Part shown: positions 10,236 to 20,421 of the stretch, one piece after another
Layout: every line of letters starts with the position of its first letter
Position numbering within the stretch: the first letter of the stretch is position 1
Origin: Haloarcula sp. H-GB4
GTDB lineage: Archaea; Halobacteriota; Halobacteria; Halobacteriales; Haloarculaceae
NCBI RefSeq assembly: GCF_030848575.1
Contig: NZ_JAVDDX010000003.1
Location: 62,001 to 126,000 of the forward strand
Direction of reading: 5' to 3'
Length of the DNA stretch: 64,000 nucleotides
The notes under the pieces: generated by a model
Told to the model about the DNA's origin: nothing
Databases searched by the model: none
The model's input: the letters and a program-made list of their open reading frames with translations, nothing else
Program-made: the position numbers and the translations under genes

Positions 10236-11134
10236 TGGCCGCCGACGCGCCCCATCCGGCGTTCGAGGGGTATGCGACCGAGGCCGTGCCACAGGCCGCT
10301 GTGGGCTCCCCCGGGAAAGACGGCGTGCTCGAACTGACCTTCGAGCGGACGGCTGAGGGAACGACCCTGGTTCACGACTACGCGACGGTCCCATTCCACA
10401 TCTCGGGAACGCTGGGCTACGACCCACTCCCCGAGGCCGACACCGTCTTCATCCAGTCGCCGACCGGCGGCGTCGCCCAGGGTGACCGCCACGACGTGTC
10501 GATAACCGTCGGGGACGAGGCCGTCGCGCACGTCTCGACCCAGAGTTCGACGAAGGTCCAGACGATGACGTGTAACTACGCGGCCGCCGACACGACCCTC
10601 AGCGTCGGCGCTGGCGGCCACCTTGATTACGTGCCCGAGCCGACGATACTCCACGCCGATTCCCGCTACCTGCAGGAGCTTTCGGTCGATCTGGGCCCAA
10701 GTGCGACTGCTGTGGTCAGCGACGTGGTCGTCCCGGGTCGTCTTGCCAGAGGCGAGCGCTTCGAGTTTGAACGATACCTCTCCCGGGTACGCGGGACCGG
10801 CCCCGATGGGCTCCTGTTCGAGGACGCGACACATCTGCGGCCAGAGGAAGAGGATCCCACGGCACCCGGCGTTCTCGGCGAGTTCACCGTCTACGGGATG
10901 ACGTTCGTTCTCGCACCGGACCGTGACGAGGCCGAACTGAGCGACGCACTCCACGCAGTCGTCGCCGACGGTGAGGCGCGAGCCGGTGCGACAGCGTTGC
11001 CGAACGGTGCCGGGGTCGCGGTCCGTGCCCTTGGCGACCGCGCCGAGACCGTCCAGTCGACGCTCCATGCGGCCTGGGACCACGCACGCATCGAGCTACT
11101 GGACGCGCCTGCGCCATCCGGGAGGAAGTACTGA
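10235..11134 (+). CDS. ureD: Urease accessory protein UreD (UreH)
   Basis: Maturation scaffold of 299 residues that forms the UreD-UreF-UreG complex on apo-urease. Recognisable family stretches are the central VHDYATVPFHISGTLGYDPL and SPTGGVAQGDRHDVSITVGDEA. Like other UreD proteins it is a beta-rich cytosolic protein without cofactor motifs. Position between ureG and ureE, with one-base overlaps on both sides, supports the call. Confidence 0.9.
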   Translation: MAADAPHPAFEGYATEAVPQAAVGSPGKDGVLELTFERTAEGTTLVHDYATVPFHISGTLGYDPLPEADTVFIQSPTGGVAQGDRHDVSITVGDEAVAHVSTQSSTKVQTMTCNYAAADTTLSVGAGGHLDYVPEPTILHADSRYLQELSVDLGPSATAVVSDVVVPGRLARGERFEFERYLSRVRGTGPDGLLFEDATHLRPEEEDPTAPGVLGEFTVYGMTFVLAPDRDEAELSDALHAVVADGEARAGATALPNGAGVAVRALGDRAETVQSTLHAAWDHARIELLDAPAPSGRKY

Positions 11135-11718
11135 TGCTGGTCGCAGACACCTATCTCGGCCACCGCGACGACGATGCTGTCGCCGAGGCCGTCGATGCAT
11201 CGGACTACGCCACTGTCGTGCTCTCGGACACCGAACGCCAGCGCTCGCGGGTCCGGACTGAAACGACAGCCGGCCGGGACCTCGGTATCGTGGTTGCCCG
11301 TGACCTCGCGGACGGCGACGTACTTGAAGCTGAGGACGGCACTCTCGTCGTTGTCGAACTCGCCGAAATCGAGGCCCTCGTGCTCGATTTCGCCGACAGA
11401 GATATCTCACCAGCCACGGCGCTGGAGCTCGGCCACGCGGTGGGGAACAAACACTGGAACCTCGCGGTCCGCGAGCAAGAAGCCCTGTTCCCTGTGACCG
11501 ACTCGAAGGAACGGATGGAAGCCACGGTCGCCGACCTGCTCCCTGCAGACGTGCCGACGCGGTACGAGCACGTGCCGCCGACCACGTTCGACGATGGCGG
11601 GGTCGATCACACCCACGGTGACGGTACCGACACACATGATGACGGTGACCACAGTCACGGCGGCGCTGGCCACGCCCACAACCACGGCGTCCGTACTATC
11701 GACGGAGGGGACCAGTGA
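11134..11718 (+). CDS. ureE: Urease accessory nickel metallochaperone UreE
   Basis: Nickel chaperone of 194 residues. An N-terminal peptide-binding-like domain is followed by the metal-binding domain with the conserved ATALELGHAVGNKHWNLAV near residues 90-108, whose His residues bind nickel. The last ~40 residues are a His/Asp-rich tail with eight histidines (DHTHGDGTDTHDDGDHSHGG and on), the classic nickel-storage extension. Its stop overlaps the ureF GTG start. Confidence 0.94.
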   Translation: MLVADTYLGHRDDDAVAEAVDASDYATVVLSDTERQRSRVRTETTAGRDLGIVVARDLADGDVLEAEDGTLVVVELAEIEALVLDFADRDISPATALELGHAVGNKHWNLAVREQEALFPVTDSKERMEATVADLLPADVPTRYEHVPPTTFDDGGVDHTHGDGTDTHDDGDHSHGGAGHAHNHGVRTIDGGDQ

Positions 11719-12404
11719 GCGACACTGCAACGCTTGAATCGTTCCGGCTCGCAGATTCGTTCCTGCCGGTCGGGACCTACACCGTCTCCTACGGGCTGGA
11801 ACAGTTCATTCAGGACGACCGAGTCGAAGATGCGGCAGACCTCGAAGCGCTCCTGTCGACGTATCTCCGACGGCAAATCGGCCCCGCCGAACTCGTCGCG
11901 CTCCGGGCCGCACACGCCGCCGCGACCGACGGTGATATCGACGCGATCTGCCATGCCGACCAGCGCCTGTCGGCCGTGACGCTGGCCGCAGAGTTCCGCG
12001 AGAGCGCCCAGCAGTCCGGCGACCGGCTGCTCTCGCTCCAGACCGAACTACGTGACGAGGCGCTCCTGAACCGCTACGCGGAGCGCGTCGACGCCGACGA
12101 AGCACCCGGAAACTACGCCGTCGTACTCGGCGTTACGACGGCGCTGGCGGACGTGGCCGTCCGCGAGGCTTGTTTGCTGTGCTGTCACGGCTTCGTCACC
12201 GGACTCCTGGGCGCAGCCCAGCGTCTCCTGTCGCTCGGCCACACGGATGCCCAGCGAATTCTGGACGAACTACAGCCGGTGATGGCGGCCGCAGTCGACG
12301 ATAGCGCGGGCCAAGGAGTAGATGAGATGACTCCGTTCGCCCCACTGGTTGACGTATTGGCCACCGAGCACGAACGGGCGGAGCGACGGCTGTTCGCCAG
12401 TTAA
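11715..12404 (+). CDS. ureF: Urease accessory protein UreF
   Basis: All-helical maturation factor of 229 residues that couples UreG GTPase activity to urease activation. The family N-terminus is evident (LESFRLADSFLPVGTYTVSYG, then LEQFIQ). The later segment EACLLCCHGFVTGLLGAAQRLL is also typical. The GTG start overlaps the ureE stop. It is the last gene of the operon; the next gene is convergent 92 bp away. Confidence 0.92.
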   Translation: MSDTATLESFRLADSFLPVGTYTVSYGLEQFIQDDRVEDAADLEALLSTYLRRQIGPAELVALRAAHAAATDGDIDAICHADQRLSAVTLAAEFRESAQQSGDRLLSLQTELRDEALLNRYAERVDADEAPGNYAVVLGVTTALADVAVREACLLCCHGFVTGLLGAAQRLLSLGHTDAQRILDELQPVMAAAVDDSAGQGVDEMTPFAPLVDVLATEHERAERRLFAS

Positions 12405-12496
12405 CGCCAAGCACGTTTGAGAGCAGAGTAGGGCACTCCTGTTCTCGGACCGACTCTCGGAGAAACGGAGCGTGTCCAGTGGTCAATGCTGACCCG

Positions 12497-13057
12497 TTAT
12501 TCAGCACTCACGACGAGCAGAAACGTCTCCGGTCGCACAGCCTCGAACTCAACCGTGAACCCGTGCTGGCGGAGCGCGTCCGTCGCCTCATCAGCCGAAA
12601 ACCGTTCATCGACGGGCGGGCCGTTGCGACCGCTTCCAGAAGCCGCCCAATCGGCGATGGCGAACGTCCCACCGGACTTGAGCACCCGTGCAACCTCGCT
12701 CAGCGCCCCGTCGCTAGCGAACTCGTGGTATGTCATCGTCGAGAACGCCGCGTCGAGACTGCTGGTATCGAACGGGAGGTCGTCGACCGCACTCGTCACG
12801 AGGTCGACGTTGTCGGGGACACCTTTCTCCCGGTAGTAGTCGTGCATCACCTCCTGCACATCCACAGCGTACACGTGGTCGACGGCCGGTGCAACGTCGT
12901 CGGTGTAGAAGCCGGTCCCACTCCCGAGATCCGCGACCGTCTCGTCACGACTGGCCGACAGCGCCCAGCGGAGTTCTTCCGCAGAGAGAGAACGGTACCG
13001 TTGCTGTGCATCTTCGAGCTTGTCGGCCCGGCCGGCATCAAAGGTGTGATAGCCCAT
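12497..13057 (-). CDS. Class I SAM-dependent methyltransferase
   Basis: A UbiE/Methyltransf_11-type enzyme of 186 residues. Motif I ADLGSGTGFYTDD, the acidic AVDV after strand 2, DDLPFDTSSLDAAFSTMTYH (motif post-I/II) and VLKSGGTFAIADW (motif III) are all in order. The start is ATG 13057, two bases before the stop of the upstream DUF302 gene region; a longer frame running further upstream merely reads through that gene in another frame. The substrate is unknown. It forms a two-gene unit with the DUF302 gene. Confidence 0.85.
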   Translation of the reverse strand: MGYHTFDAGRADKLEDAQQRYRSLSAEELRWALSASRDETVADLGSGTGFYTDDVAPAVDHVYAVDVQEVMHDYYREKGVPDNVDLVTSAVDDLPFDTSSLDAAFSTMTYHEFASDGALSEVARVLKSGGTFAIADWAASGSGRNGPPVDERFSADEATDALRQHGFTVEFEAVRPETFLLVVSAE

Positions 13058-13058
13058 G

Positions 13059-13499
13059 TTAGAGGTTCTGGAACGCCTCGTCAACGATTTCACCGGTGTC
13101 GGCGACGATATCTGCCATCTCCTCGTTGTCGGGTGCCATCCCGACGAGGCGAGCGATACGCATAATCGAGACGTGATAGACACGCTGTTGCCCGGGCTCT
13201 TCTTCCCAGATGACGACGTTGCAGGCCATGAGCGCACCGAGTCTGTTGTCCGTCGCATCGAGGGCACGGTCGGCAACTTCGGGATTACAGGCCCCCAGCA
13301 CGTAGTACGGGTCACGGTCCGCGTCGATCTTCTCGTTGAGCATTTCGGAGGGCGAGAACTCGACGGGGACACCGAATCCGGCGTCAGTGAACACGTCCCG
13401 GACGTGTTCGATCGCGTCCTCGTGGCTCATTTCGAGCGTCGCCTGTTGTTCGCCGATGTCTTCAGGATCAATCTGACTCGGGTCGATTGGGAGCGTCAT
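13059..13499 (-). CDS. DUF302 domain protein
   Basis: A 146-residue cytosolic protein with a DUF302 fold. The features seen are a repeated helix followed by YYVLGACNPEVADRALDATD and LGALMACNVVIWEE, where the conserved Cys-containing turns lie. The function of DUF302 is not established. The next gene downstream, a methyltransferase, starts after one base, so the two are probably co-transcribed. Confidence 0.82.
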   Translation of the reverse strand: MTLPIDPSQIDPEDIGEQQATLEMSHEDAIEHVRDVFTDAGFGVPVEFSPSEMLNEKIDADRDPYYVLGACNPEVADRALDATDNRLGALMACNVVIWEEEPGQQRVYHVSIMRIARLVGMAPDNEEMADIVADTGEIVDEAFQNL

Positions 13500-14090
13500 T
13501 CGTGTATTATATTGTGCCTACAGAGCAAAGTCTCTTCGGATATGCTGTTGGTAGCGTGACGCAATCTCGCAAATCCTGAATCTAACAGAAAACCCGCTAA
13601 GCGTTGAGGATGTAGCTGTAGCCTGTGGGCTGAATATGGACTATTGCCCAGCCCTCAGGAGCGCTGCAGGTATAGACTGGTACGGAAACGACGCTGTTAG
13701 CGAGCGCTTTCATGGGTACTGAGCCAGGTCTGTCCGTGGAACCCCGCACACTTCCGTAGTTGCTTACATCGGACTGGATATCTCATTCAGCGTTCGAGGA
13801 GTTCACGCTCGTGACGCCGAGGCCGGGAGTCCGCGGTCAAAGGCGCTTCGCTCTCGAACCCCAAGCTAACTCTTTCAATGTAACCCAATAGTGTGAATAA
13901 TGTGCAAAAGTATCGGGTCCCTGAGTAACGCCGGAGATACGGTTACGTGACGCCGTTGAAACCCTCCAGAGCTGATAGGAATGGCGTGGTGAATACAGGC
14001 CGCATAGTCACCAATCTTCAGGTGCGGTCAGGTGAGGGTGGTGATTATTCAACACGGAGAGGACATAGGTCGCTCTACGGGAGAAGACAC
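13500..14090. other. Gene-poor spacer with a possible ORF remnant
   Basis: No complete gene is seen in these ~590 bp. One plus-strand frame (13555-13719) reads like protein (NLTENPLSVEDVAVACGLN, then a tail ending SERFHGY and stop) but has no start codon and an in-frame stop just upstream. It could be a decayed gene fragment. The rest is mixed composition with no clear terminator or RNA gene. Confidence 0.35.
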
Positions 14091-14678
14091 TCATCCGTTC
14101 TCGCGTCGAACAAGGTTCCCGAGAAGGACGTCGCCGAAGACGAGAACGAGAACTGCGCCGACAAGATCTGAGACGAGGTCGAGCAGCGTGTCAGTCTTTC
14201 CGTAGGAGACGAGTATCGGTTCGAGACCGAGTCGTCGCGACGAGGCGTGAATGATGTACTCCATGAATTCCCAGAGGATGCCCATGGTGGCGACACCGGT
14301 AATGACCCGCTGCTCCGGGTCTACGCCCAACCGCCGCGAGAGTACGTGAATCAGCCCACCAAGAACCGTCGCCGAGTGAATATGGGTCAGATTGTCCCAC
14401 CACCAGATATCGTCGTACGGGCCGAGCATCCCGACAGCGTGTGTCAGCATCGCTGTCTCTACATAGATCCGCTGCCACGGCCGAAATTCAACGGCACAAC
14501 GCCGTTCCAAGATGTCTGGCAGAGACGCTCCTCCGAAGGCGATGAGTGCGTTCACAACCGCCCCAGGGCTCCGCCTTCTGATCCCCTCGGCGAAGCATAC
14601 AGCGATACCTGTGCGGATCGCACTCTTGAGTAACCCTGTGACGTCCGGAAAAGGCGTCCCAGGTTCAGAACGACTCAT
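14091..14678 (-). CDS. DUF2238/YjdF-like membrane protein
   Basis: A 195-residue integral membrane protein with about five hydrophobic segments. The central YDDIWWWDNLTHIHSATVLG and the later GILWEFMEYIIH match the conserved W-DN-TH and WE-E patterns of the DUF2238 (YjdF) family, whose function is unknown. It stands alone, with ~590 bp downstream and ~380 bp upstream free of genes. Confidence 0.72.
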   Translation of the reverse strand: MSRSEPGTPFPDVTGLLKSAIRTGIAVCFAEGIRRRSPGAVVNALIAFGGASLPDILERRCAVEFRPWQRIYVETAMLTHAVGMLGPYDDIWWWDNLTHIHSATVLGGLIHVLSRRLGVDPEQRVITGVATMGILWEFMEYIIHASSRRLGLEPILVSYGKTDTLLDLVSDLVGAVLVLVFGDVLLGNLVRRENG

Positions 14679-15061
14679 ACCTCATTGGGCCGCGTGTGTT
14701 GCGTGGCTGCCAAAGCAGTGTCCTGATCAGATATCATTTCCGAGAGCCTCGTTTTCTATTTCTGTCAGGGAGGATGTAGCTACCGTAGAAATACTTTATG
14801 TTGCTCGTGCTATAGACAGCCAAAACTTCCAGCGAACGGCTCGCTGGCTTTGAGCGGCGGGGTGAGCAACAACGGAGGCATGGAGGTCGAGAGGTGAGAT
14901 GTACGCTACAACCGCGACGAGTAGAGACTACCCGGACGATGGGGCCGTGTCGGTTGGGTCATGAAACCATGCCCGCCCGTTAGCTGGCAGCTTTTGCGTG
15001 CAGTTGTGCGAACCGTACACAAGTCTTATAACTGCGTAGCGGGTACAAAAAGGTGATAACG
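14679..15061. promoter_or_regulatory. Intergenic region with promoter of the HTH gene
   Basis: These ~380 bp contain no convincing gene. Near the right end, TCTTATAA (15024-15031) is a good TATA box, and AGGTGA (15051-15056) is a Shine-Dalgarno five bases before the ATG at 15062. I see nothing else beyond mixed-composition DNA. Confidence 0.5.
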
Positions 15062-15466
15062 ATGCCAGATTCGATGTCTGAACAGCTCCGTCGGGACATG
15101 CAGTGTGAGGGTCTGTTAGAATGTTTCCACGGGCTCAAGGAACTCGACAAGGAATGCTTTCGAGCGCTTGTCGAAGCCGAGGAACCACTGACCGTCGACG
15201 AACTCGCCGATGCAGTCGATCGTGAGCGCTCAACCGCGTACCGCGCCGTCCAGCGGCTCCTCCAAACGGGCTTTATCGAGAAGGATCAGATCAACTACGA
15301 TCAGGGCGGCTACTACCACGTCTACTCGCCGACGGACCCGTCACAGATTGCAGACGAGATGCAGCGGATGCTTAACGACTGGTACGCGAAAATGGGCCAG
15401 CTCATTCAGGAGTTCGAGAATAAGTACGAACAGTCCGAGTCTGCAGCCCCGACCGTCGAAAGCTAA
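15062..15466 (+). CDS. TrmB/MarR-like winged-helix regulator
   Basis: A 134-residue DNA-binding protein. An N-terminal helix bearing two Cys (MQCEGLLECFHGLKELDKEC gives C and C-H) precedes a winged HTH at about 45-85 (LTVDELADAVDRERSTAYRA, VQRLLQTGFIEK). The C-terminal half is a long helix that may form a dimerising coiled coil. ATG 15062 is preferred over an upstream GTG because AGGTGA is placed correctly. The cysteine-rich N-terminus and the thioredoxin gene just downstream suggest redox or metal sensing, which is inference. Confidence 0.75.
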   Translation: MPDSMSEQLRRDMQCEGLLECFHGLKELDKECFRALVEAEEPLTVDELADAVDRERSTAYRAVQRLLQTGFIEKDQINYDQGGYYHVYSPTDPSQIADEMQRMLNDWYAKMGQLIQEFENKYEQSESAAPTVES

Positions 15467-15626
15467 CGCCGCGTCTTTCTCTCTATCATACTCTGTCGCT
15501 TCCGAGCCGAGCAGATTTCTCCCCGTGAAGCGGTAACCATCTACTATCTCTACCAGCCGCCAGTATTTCATAGTATTGTGTATTGTGGGCAAAACCTTAT
15601 TTGTCGCTGCCGCGTACATTTTGGTG

Positions 15627-15986
15627 ATGGCAACTGATACTGCATCCGACGCCGGAACCACCGCAACAAACGAACCACTTCACATCGACGGCGCAGACCA
15701 GCTTGATGATGTCGTCAGTAAGTACGATGTCGTCCTGACGGACTTCTATGCCGACTGGTGTGGCCCGTGCCAGATGCTCGAACCGATCGTCGAGACGCTG
15801 GCCGCAGAGACCGCCGCGACCGTCGCCAAAGTCGATGTCGACGCCAACCAGCAACTCGCACAGTCGTACGGCGTCCGTGGCGTGCCGACGCTCATCCTGT
15901 TCGCCGATGGTGAGCAGGTCGAAGAAGTCGTCGGCGTCAAAGGCGAGGCAGACCTCCGGACACTCATCGAATCCTACGCCGAGTAA
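15627..15986 (+). CDS. trxA: Thioredoxin
   Basis: A 119-residue thioredoxin with the redox pair C45/C48 in DFYADWCGPCQMLEP, the cis-Pro loop GVRGVPTLILF and the usual C-terminal helix. It would reduce protein disulfides in the cytosol. ATG 15627 is chosen because a TATA-like CCTTATTT (about 15596-15603) lies ~25 bp upstream, implying a nearly leaderless transcript; the longer frame begins upstream of that box. A thiol-type flavoprotein follows downstream. Confidence 0.93.
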   Translation: MATDTASDAGTTATNEPLHIDGADQLDDVVSKYDVVLTDFYADWCGPCQMLEPIVETLAAETAATVAKVDVDANQQLAQSYGVRGVPTLILFADGEQVEEVVGVKGEADLRTLIESYAE

Positions 15987-16213
15987 GGGCCCGAGACGCA
16001 CAGGGTCTTGTCATCGCCGGCTCTAGGATCGCGTGAGAGTTGGAAGCACCTCCCAGTCCCATTCAGTCGTGACAACTGGAGAAAGGCAGTTTTTGGGGGG
16101 TGAGAGGGCGACGAACAGCGTCGAATCTGTGTCGGGCACAGTCAATAGCTACGGCGGCACGGGGTACCCACATCTCACTCAATCATTAGTACCATAGCGA
16201 GACGAGAGTCTGT

Positions 16214-17638
16214 ATGACGGACCCGTTCGCAGTCATCGGCGGTGACGCAGCCGGGCTAAGCGCTGCAAGCAAGTTCGCCCGCGAGGCACCGGACCGTGAC
16301 GTGATTGTCTTCGAAAGAGGCGAGTGGGTCTCCTATGCCCACTGCGGGACGCCGTATTACGTGAAGGGAACTGTCGAGCGGCTGACGGACCTCCTCTCGC
16401 TGTCGCCCGAGCAGGCGGTCGAACGGGGGATCGACCTCCGCCGGAACCACGAGGTCGTCGGCGTCGACACCGACGCAGAAGCGATCACCGTAGCCCACGA
16501 CGGCGAGACGTTCAGCCAGCCATACGGCGACCTGCTGGTCGCGACGGGCGCACACGCGGTGACCGGGCCGATACCGGGGGCGGAACACGACGGCGCGTTC
16601 ACGATGCACGGGCTTGATTCGGCTGCCGCGGTCCGCGCAGCGCTGTCCGATGCGGGTGACTCGGCCGTCGACACGGGCATCGAATACGTCGATACGACGC
16701 TCGTCGAGAAGTACGCCAACTGGGAGCCACCGGAGCGAGTCGCTATCGTCGGCGGCGGCTACGTCGGCGTGGAAATGGCCGAAGCGTTCCGGGCGCACGA
16801 TGTCGAAACGCACCTCTTCCAGCGGTCGGGCCACCTCCTGCCGCCGTTCGGGGAAGCAGTGGGCGAGCGCGTTGCCGACCACCTCCGGAAACAGGGCGTG
16901 ACGCTACATCTGAATACCGCCGTCGAGGAACTCGTCGGCAACGAGAGCGGGTACGTCGCATCGGTCGCTCACGACAGCGGTATCATCGACGTAGACCTCG
17001 CGCTGGTCGGTATCGGCATCCGGCCGAACACAACCCTCGTCGAAGACACACCGGTCGACCTCGGGGTCTCCGGAGCGATAGCAGTCGACGAGTACGGGGC
17101 GACAAGCGTCGACGGAGTCTACGCCGCTGGAGACTGTGCCGAAGACCGCCACGCCGTGACCGGCGATCCTGACTGGGTTCCTCTTGGACTGACCGCGAAC
17201 CGGGCCGGTCGCGCGATCGGGCAGACCGTCGCTGGCGACCCCTCGCCCGTCGGAAACATCGCCGGGACAGCCGTCGTGAAGGCGTTCGACCTCGAATGCG
17301 GTCGCGTCGGCCTCCTCGACCACGAGCAGGCCAGCGCTAACGGCTTCGACCCGGTGTCGAAGACAGTCACGGCCGGCTCCCGGTCAGGGTACTACCCCGG
17401 CGGTGACGACACCGACGTGACGCTGGTCGCAGACCAGAAGAGTGGTCGCCTGCTGGGCGGCGCAATCGTTGGGGCAGACCGGGCGGCGATACGTATCGAC
17501 ACGCTCGCGACGGCCATCGAAGCGGGCATGACCATCGATGAACTCGAACGGCTGGACCTGGCGTACGCACCACCATTCAGCCCCGTCTGGGACCCGGTGC
17601 TGGTCGCCGCGAAAGTGCTCAACGGACAGCTGGAATAA
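16214..17638 (+). CDS. FAD/NAD(P)-dependent disulfide oxidoreductase (CoA-disulfide reductase/Nox type)
   Basis: A 474-residue flavoprotein of the pyridine nucleotide-disulfide family. The FAD-binding motif is VIGGDAAGLSAAS near 8. The single active-site cysteine C44 lies in SYAHCGTPYYV, as in CoA-disulfide reductase and NADH oxidase. The NAD(P) motif is VAIVGGGYVGVEMAE near 180, and VYAAGDCAED closes the second FAD segment. A dimerisation domain occupies the last ~120 residues. The substrate (CoA disulfide, polysulfide or O2) cannot be settled from sequence. Confidence 0.87.
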   Translation: MTDPFAVIGGDAAGLSAASKFAREAPDRDVIVFERGEWVSYAHCGTPYYVKGTVERLTDLLSLSPEQAVERGIDLRRNHEVVGVDTDAEAITVAHDGETFSQPYGDLLVATGAHAVTGPIPGAEHDGAFTMHGLDSAAAVRAALSDAGDSAVDTGIEYVDTTLVEKYANWEPPERVAIVGGGYVGVEMAEAFRAHDVETHLFQRSGHLLPPFGEAVGERVADHLRKQGVTLHLNTAVEELVGNESGYVASVAHDSGIIDVDLALVGIGIRPNTTLVEDTPVDLGVSGAIAVDEYGATSVDGVYAAGDCAEDRHAVTGDPDWVPLGLTANRAGRAIGQTVAGDPSPVGNIAGTAVVKAFDLECGRVGLLDHEQASANGFDPVSKTVTAGSRSGYYPGGDDTDVTLVADQKSGRLLGGAIVGADRAAIRIDTLATAIEAGMTIDELERLDLAYAPPFSPVWDPVLVAAKVLNGQLE

Positions 17639-17653
17639 GGGCGGTCCGAAGCG

Positions 17654-20236
17654 TCACAATCGCTTCACCCCGCTGGCAACAGCGAGATACAGCGGTAAGG
17701 CGAGTAAGAGGACGCCACCGAGCAATCCCCAGTCGGAGAGTCCGAGTGGGACCGTCCCGAAGTAGATGTTGAGGGGGCTGTACAGAACGGCGAGTTGCAG
17801 GAGTATCGACCCACCCACTGCGGACGCCAGCCAGCGATTGGATAGCGTCGGTGTCTCCCGGAGCCAGCGGATCACGTACAGCTTTTCGAATTCGAGGAAC
17901 ACGAACCCGGTGAATACCATCGTCATCGCGTAGGGCGTGACTGCGGGTGCGCCGGCAAGCGTGACCAGTAGCAGGCCGAGCATTACCATTGTTGAGATGA
18001 CCCCTGTTCCCCCGATGAGCGCGAGCATATCGTGGTCAACGATACCGCGATCCGGATCTCTGGGCGGTCGCTGCATCACGTCATCGCTTTTCGGGTCGGC
18101 TCCGAGTGCCAGTGCTGGCAGCCCATCCGTCAGGAGATTGATCCACAGCAACTGGACTGCCGGCAGGACGAGGTAGCCAAAGAGCGAGGCGATAAAGACG
18201 ATGGCGACTTCGGCCACATTGGCACTCAGCAGGTAGCCGACGAACTTCCAGACGTTATCGAAGATGGCTCGCCCGCGCTCGATGGCCCGCTCGATTGTCG
18301 CGTAGTTATCGTCCAGCAAAATAACGTCGCTGGCCTGTTTGGCCACGTCAGTCCCACGGGCGCCCATCGCGACGCCGATGTCGGCGTTTTTCAGCGCCGG
18401 TGCGTCGTTGACCCCGTCGCCTGTCATTGCGACAGTGTGACCGTTCGCCTGCAGTGCTTGCAGAATCCGGACTTTGTGCTCCGGAGACGTGCGTGCGAAC
18501 ACGTCCACAGACTCGACACGGTCGCGGAGCGTGTCCTCGGAACAATCCTCGACATCACCACCTTCCATCACGCGCTGGCCCAGACCGAGTTCGCTGGCGA
18601 TGGCTGCGGCGGTCCGAACATTGTCACCGGTTACCATCTTCACGCCAACGCCTGCACGCTCAGTTGCCGCGATCGCGTCGGCGACTTCCTTTCGGGCCGG
18701 ATCCATCATACCGACCAGCCCGGCGAAGATCAGGTCGTCACTGACATCGTCGGCTTCGCCAGTGTCATCGCGTTCCACCACGTCGACATCCTCTGTGTAC
18801 GCCACTGCGAGCACCCTAAGCGCGTCGTCAGCGAACGCGCCGACCTGTTCCCTGATCTGCTCGGCTTTGTCGGGCGTCAGGTCAGTCGGACCGGTATCGG
18901 TAAGAACGCGGGCACACTTCGAGAGGATGACTTCAGGCGCGCCTTTCACGTAGACCGTGTCATCGTGAACGGTGCCCATCCACTTGCGCTCCGACGAGAA
19001 CGGAATCTCGTCCGTTCTCGGGTGCTCTTCACGGAGGCGTTCGACGTCGATTCCAGACTCGGCAGCCGCCATGACGATGGCCTGCTCTGTCGGGTCGCCC
19101 GCTTCGAGCGTCGCATCGCTACACAGTGTCCCTGCGCGGAGCACCGTGGCAACGCGGTTAGGCAGGGCTTCTCCGTCCATTTCGTCACTGTCGACAACAG
19201 CGTCGTTGACCCAGATCTGACTGACTGACATCCGCCCCTCGGTCAGCGTTCCGGTCTTGTCCGTACAGATGACATCGACGGAGCCCAGCGCCTCGACGGC
19301 AGGCAAGCGCCGCACGAGCGCGTTCTCATCAGCCATTTTCCGGACACCGAGGGCCAGCGTTAGCGTCACAACCGCTGGTAGTCCCTCGGGAACCGCGGCC
19401 ACAGCGAGGGAGATTGCGGTGAGTGCCGCCTGAACCAGTTCGGTCCCCTGGAAGACGAGGAGTGGAACCACAAACGCAGCAAGCACCATCACGCCGACAC
19501 CGAGCGTCCGCCCGAGCGTGTCGAGTTCCGTCTGCAGCGGTGTGTCTGTTTCCTCCGTGCTCGCGAGTTGGCGAGCGATGGCCCCGACCTCGGTATCCAT
19601 CCCGGTGGCCGTGAGGACGGCAACGCCCGAACCACGCGTGACATTCGTCCCCTTGTACACCATCGATTTGCGCTCCGCAAGCGGTGCATCAGGATCCACC
19701 GGTTCAGTTTCCTTCGCGACCGGAGTACTCTCACCAGTGAGCGCTGCTTCGTCGACTTCCAGAGACTGACAGTCAATTAGCCGACCGTCCGCTGGAACGA
19801 CATCGCCGCTCTCCAGTTCGACAACGTCGCCCGGGACGAGTTCGGTCGCGTCGACCGCAACAGACTGTCCGTCGCGTCTGACTGTCGCTGTCGGTGCGGT
19901 CAGTTCTCGCAGTGATTCGAGCGTGTCCTCTGCACGGTAGTCCTGAACGAAGCCGAACAGTCCGTTCCCGACCACAATGACGGCTATCAGCACTGCGTCA
20001 ACAGCGTTGCCCGCCCACACGGACAGTATCGCAGCCGCAACAAGAACCCAGATAAGAGCGCTATCGAACTGGGCGACAGCGATGTCGAGTGGTGTCCGTT
20101 TGCTCCCCTGCGTTATTTCGTTCTCGCCGTGCCTGCTGAGCCGATTTCGGGCTTCCGATGCCGACAGCCCATCAGACTCGCTGTCAAGCCCCGAAAGAAC
20201 GTCGGTAGTTGGTTGCGTGTGGGCGGCCTCGGACAT
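17654..20236 (-). CDS. P-type Ca2+-transporting ATPase (P2A)
   Basis: Cation pump of about 860 residues. It has an N-terminal cation-ATPase domain, actuator TGES, M4 motif [15 protein letters not shown], the phosphorylated aspartate D326 in DKTGTLTEG, a MVTGDN segment and the hinge [10 protein letters not shown]. The M5 SANVAEV and M6 [13 protein letters not shown] carry the Asn, Glu, Thr and Asp that form Ca2+ site II in SERCA-type pumps, favouring calcium export over H+ or Na+. ATG 20236 is chosen over a 15-residue longer start because homology begins there. It is convergent with the flavoprotein, 15 bp apart. Confidence 0.9.
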   Translation of the reverse strand: MSEAAHTQPTTDVLSGLDSESDGLSASEARNRLSRHGENEITQGSKRTPLDIAVAQFDSALIWVLVAAAILSVWAGNAVDAVLIAVIVVGNGLFGFVQDYRAEDTLESLRELTAPTATVRRDGQSVAVDATELVPGDVVELESGDVVPADGRLIDCQSLEVDEAALTGESTPVAKETEPVDPDAPLAERKSMVYKGTNVTRGSGVAVLTATGMDTEVGAIARQLASTEETDTPLQTELDTLGRTLGVGVMVLAAFVVPLLVFQGTELVQAALTAISLAVAAVPEGLPAVVTLTLALGVRKMADENALVRRLPAVEALGSVDVICTDKTGTLTEGRMSVSQIWVNDAVVDSDEMDGEALPNRVATVLRAGTLCSDATLEAGDPTEQAIVMAAAESGIDVERLREEHPRTDEIPFSSERKWMGTVHDDTVYVKGAPEVILSKCARVLTDTGPTDLTPDKAEQIREQVGAFADDALRVLAVAYTEDVDVVERDDTGEADDVSDDLIFAGLVGMMDPARKEVADAIAATERAGVGVKMVTGDNVRTAAAIASELGLGQRVMEGGDVEDCSEDTLRDRVESVDVFARTSPEHKVRILQALQANGHTVAMTGDGVNDAPALKNADIGVAMGARGTDVAKQASDVILLDDNYATIERAIERGRAIFDNVWKFVGYLLSANVAEVAIVFIASLFGYLVLPAVQLLWINLLTDGLPALALGADPKSDDVMQRPPRDPDRGIVDHDMLALIGGTGVISTMVMLGLLLVTLAGAPAVTPYAMTMVFTGFVFLEFEKLYVIRWLRETPTLSNRWLASAVGGSILLQLAVLYSPLNIYFGTVPLGLSDWGLLGGVLLLALPLYLAVASGVKRL

Positions 20237-20421
20237 GGAAGTCTGATCTACCGCAGTGTTGATATGTGTTTGCCTCCACACTACGGCGGTTCTTCTTTGA
20301 GACGCTGGTTTCGACGGTGGAACGGTCGTGTCTGACTCGTGACAATCGCAACCAAATGAGCATATAAAACGAGGTTCGAGACACCGGCGTGAGCGGTGAT
20401 TCCGAAATCGTGTAATGGAGC

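Noticed and set aside
12497-13372. Single 291-residue frame across two genes on the minus strand
   Set aside because: The first 105 residues are an out-of-frame reading of the DUF302 gene; the methyltransferase begins at ATG 13057.
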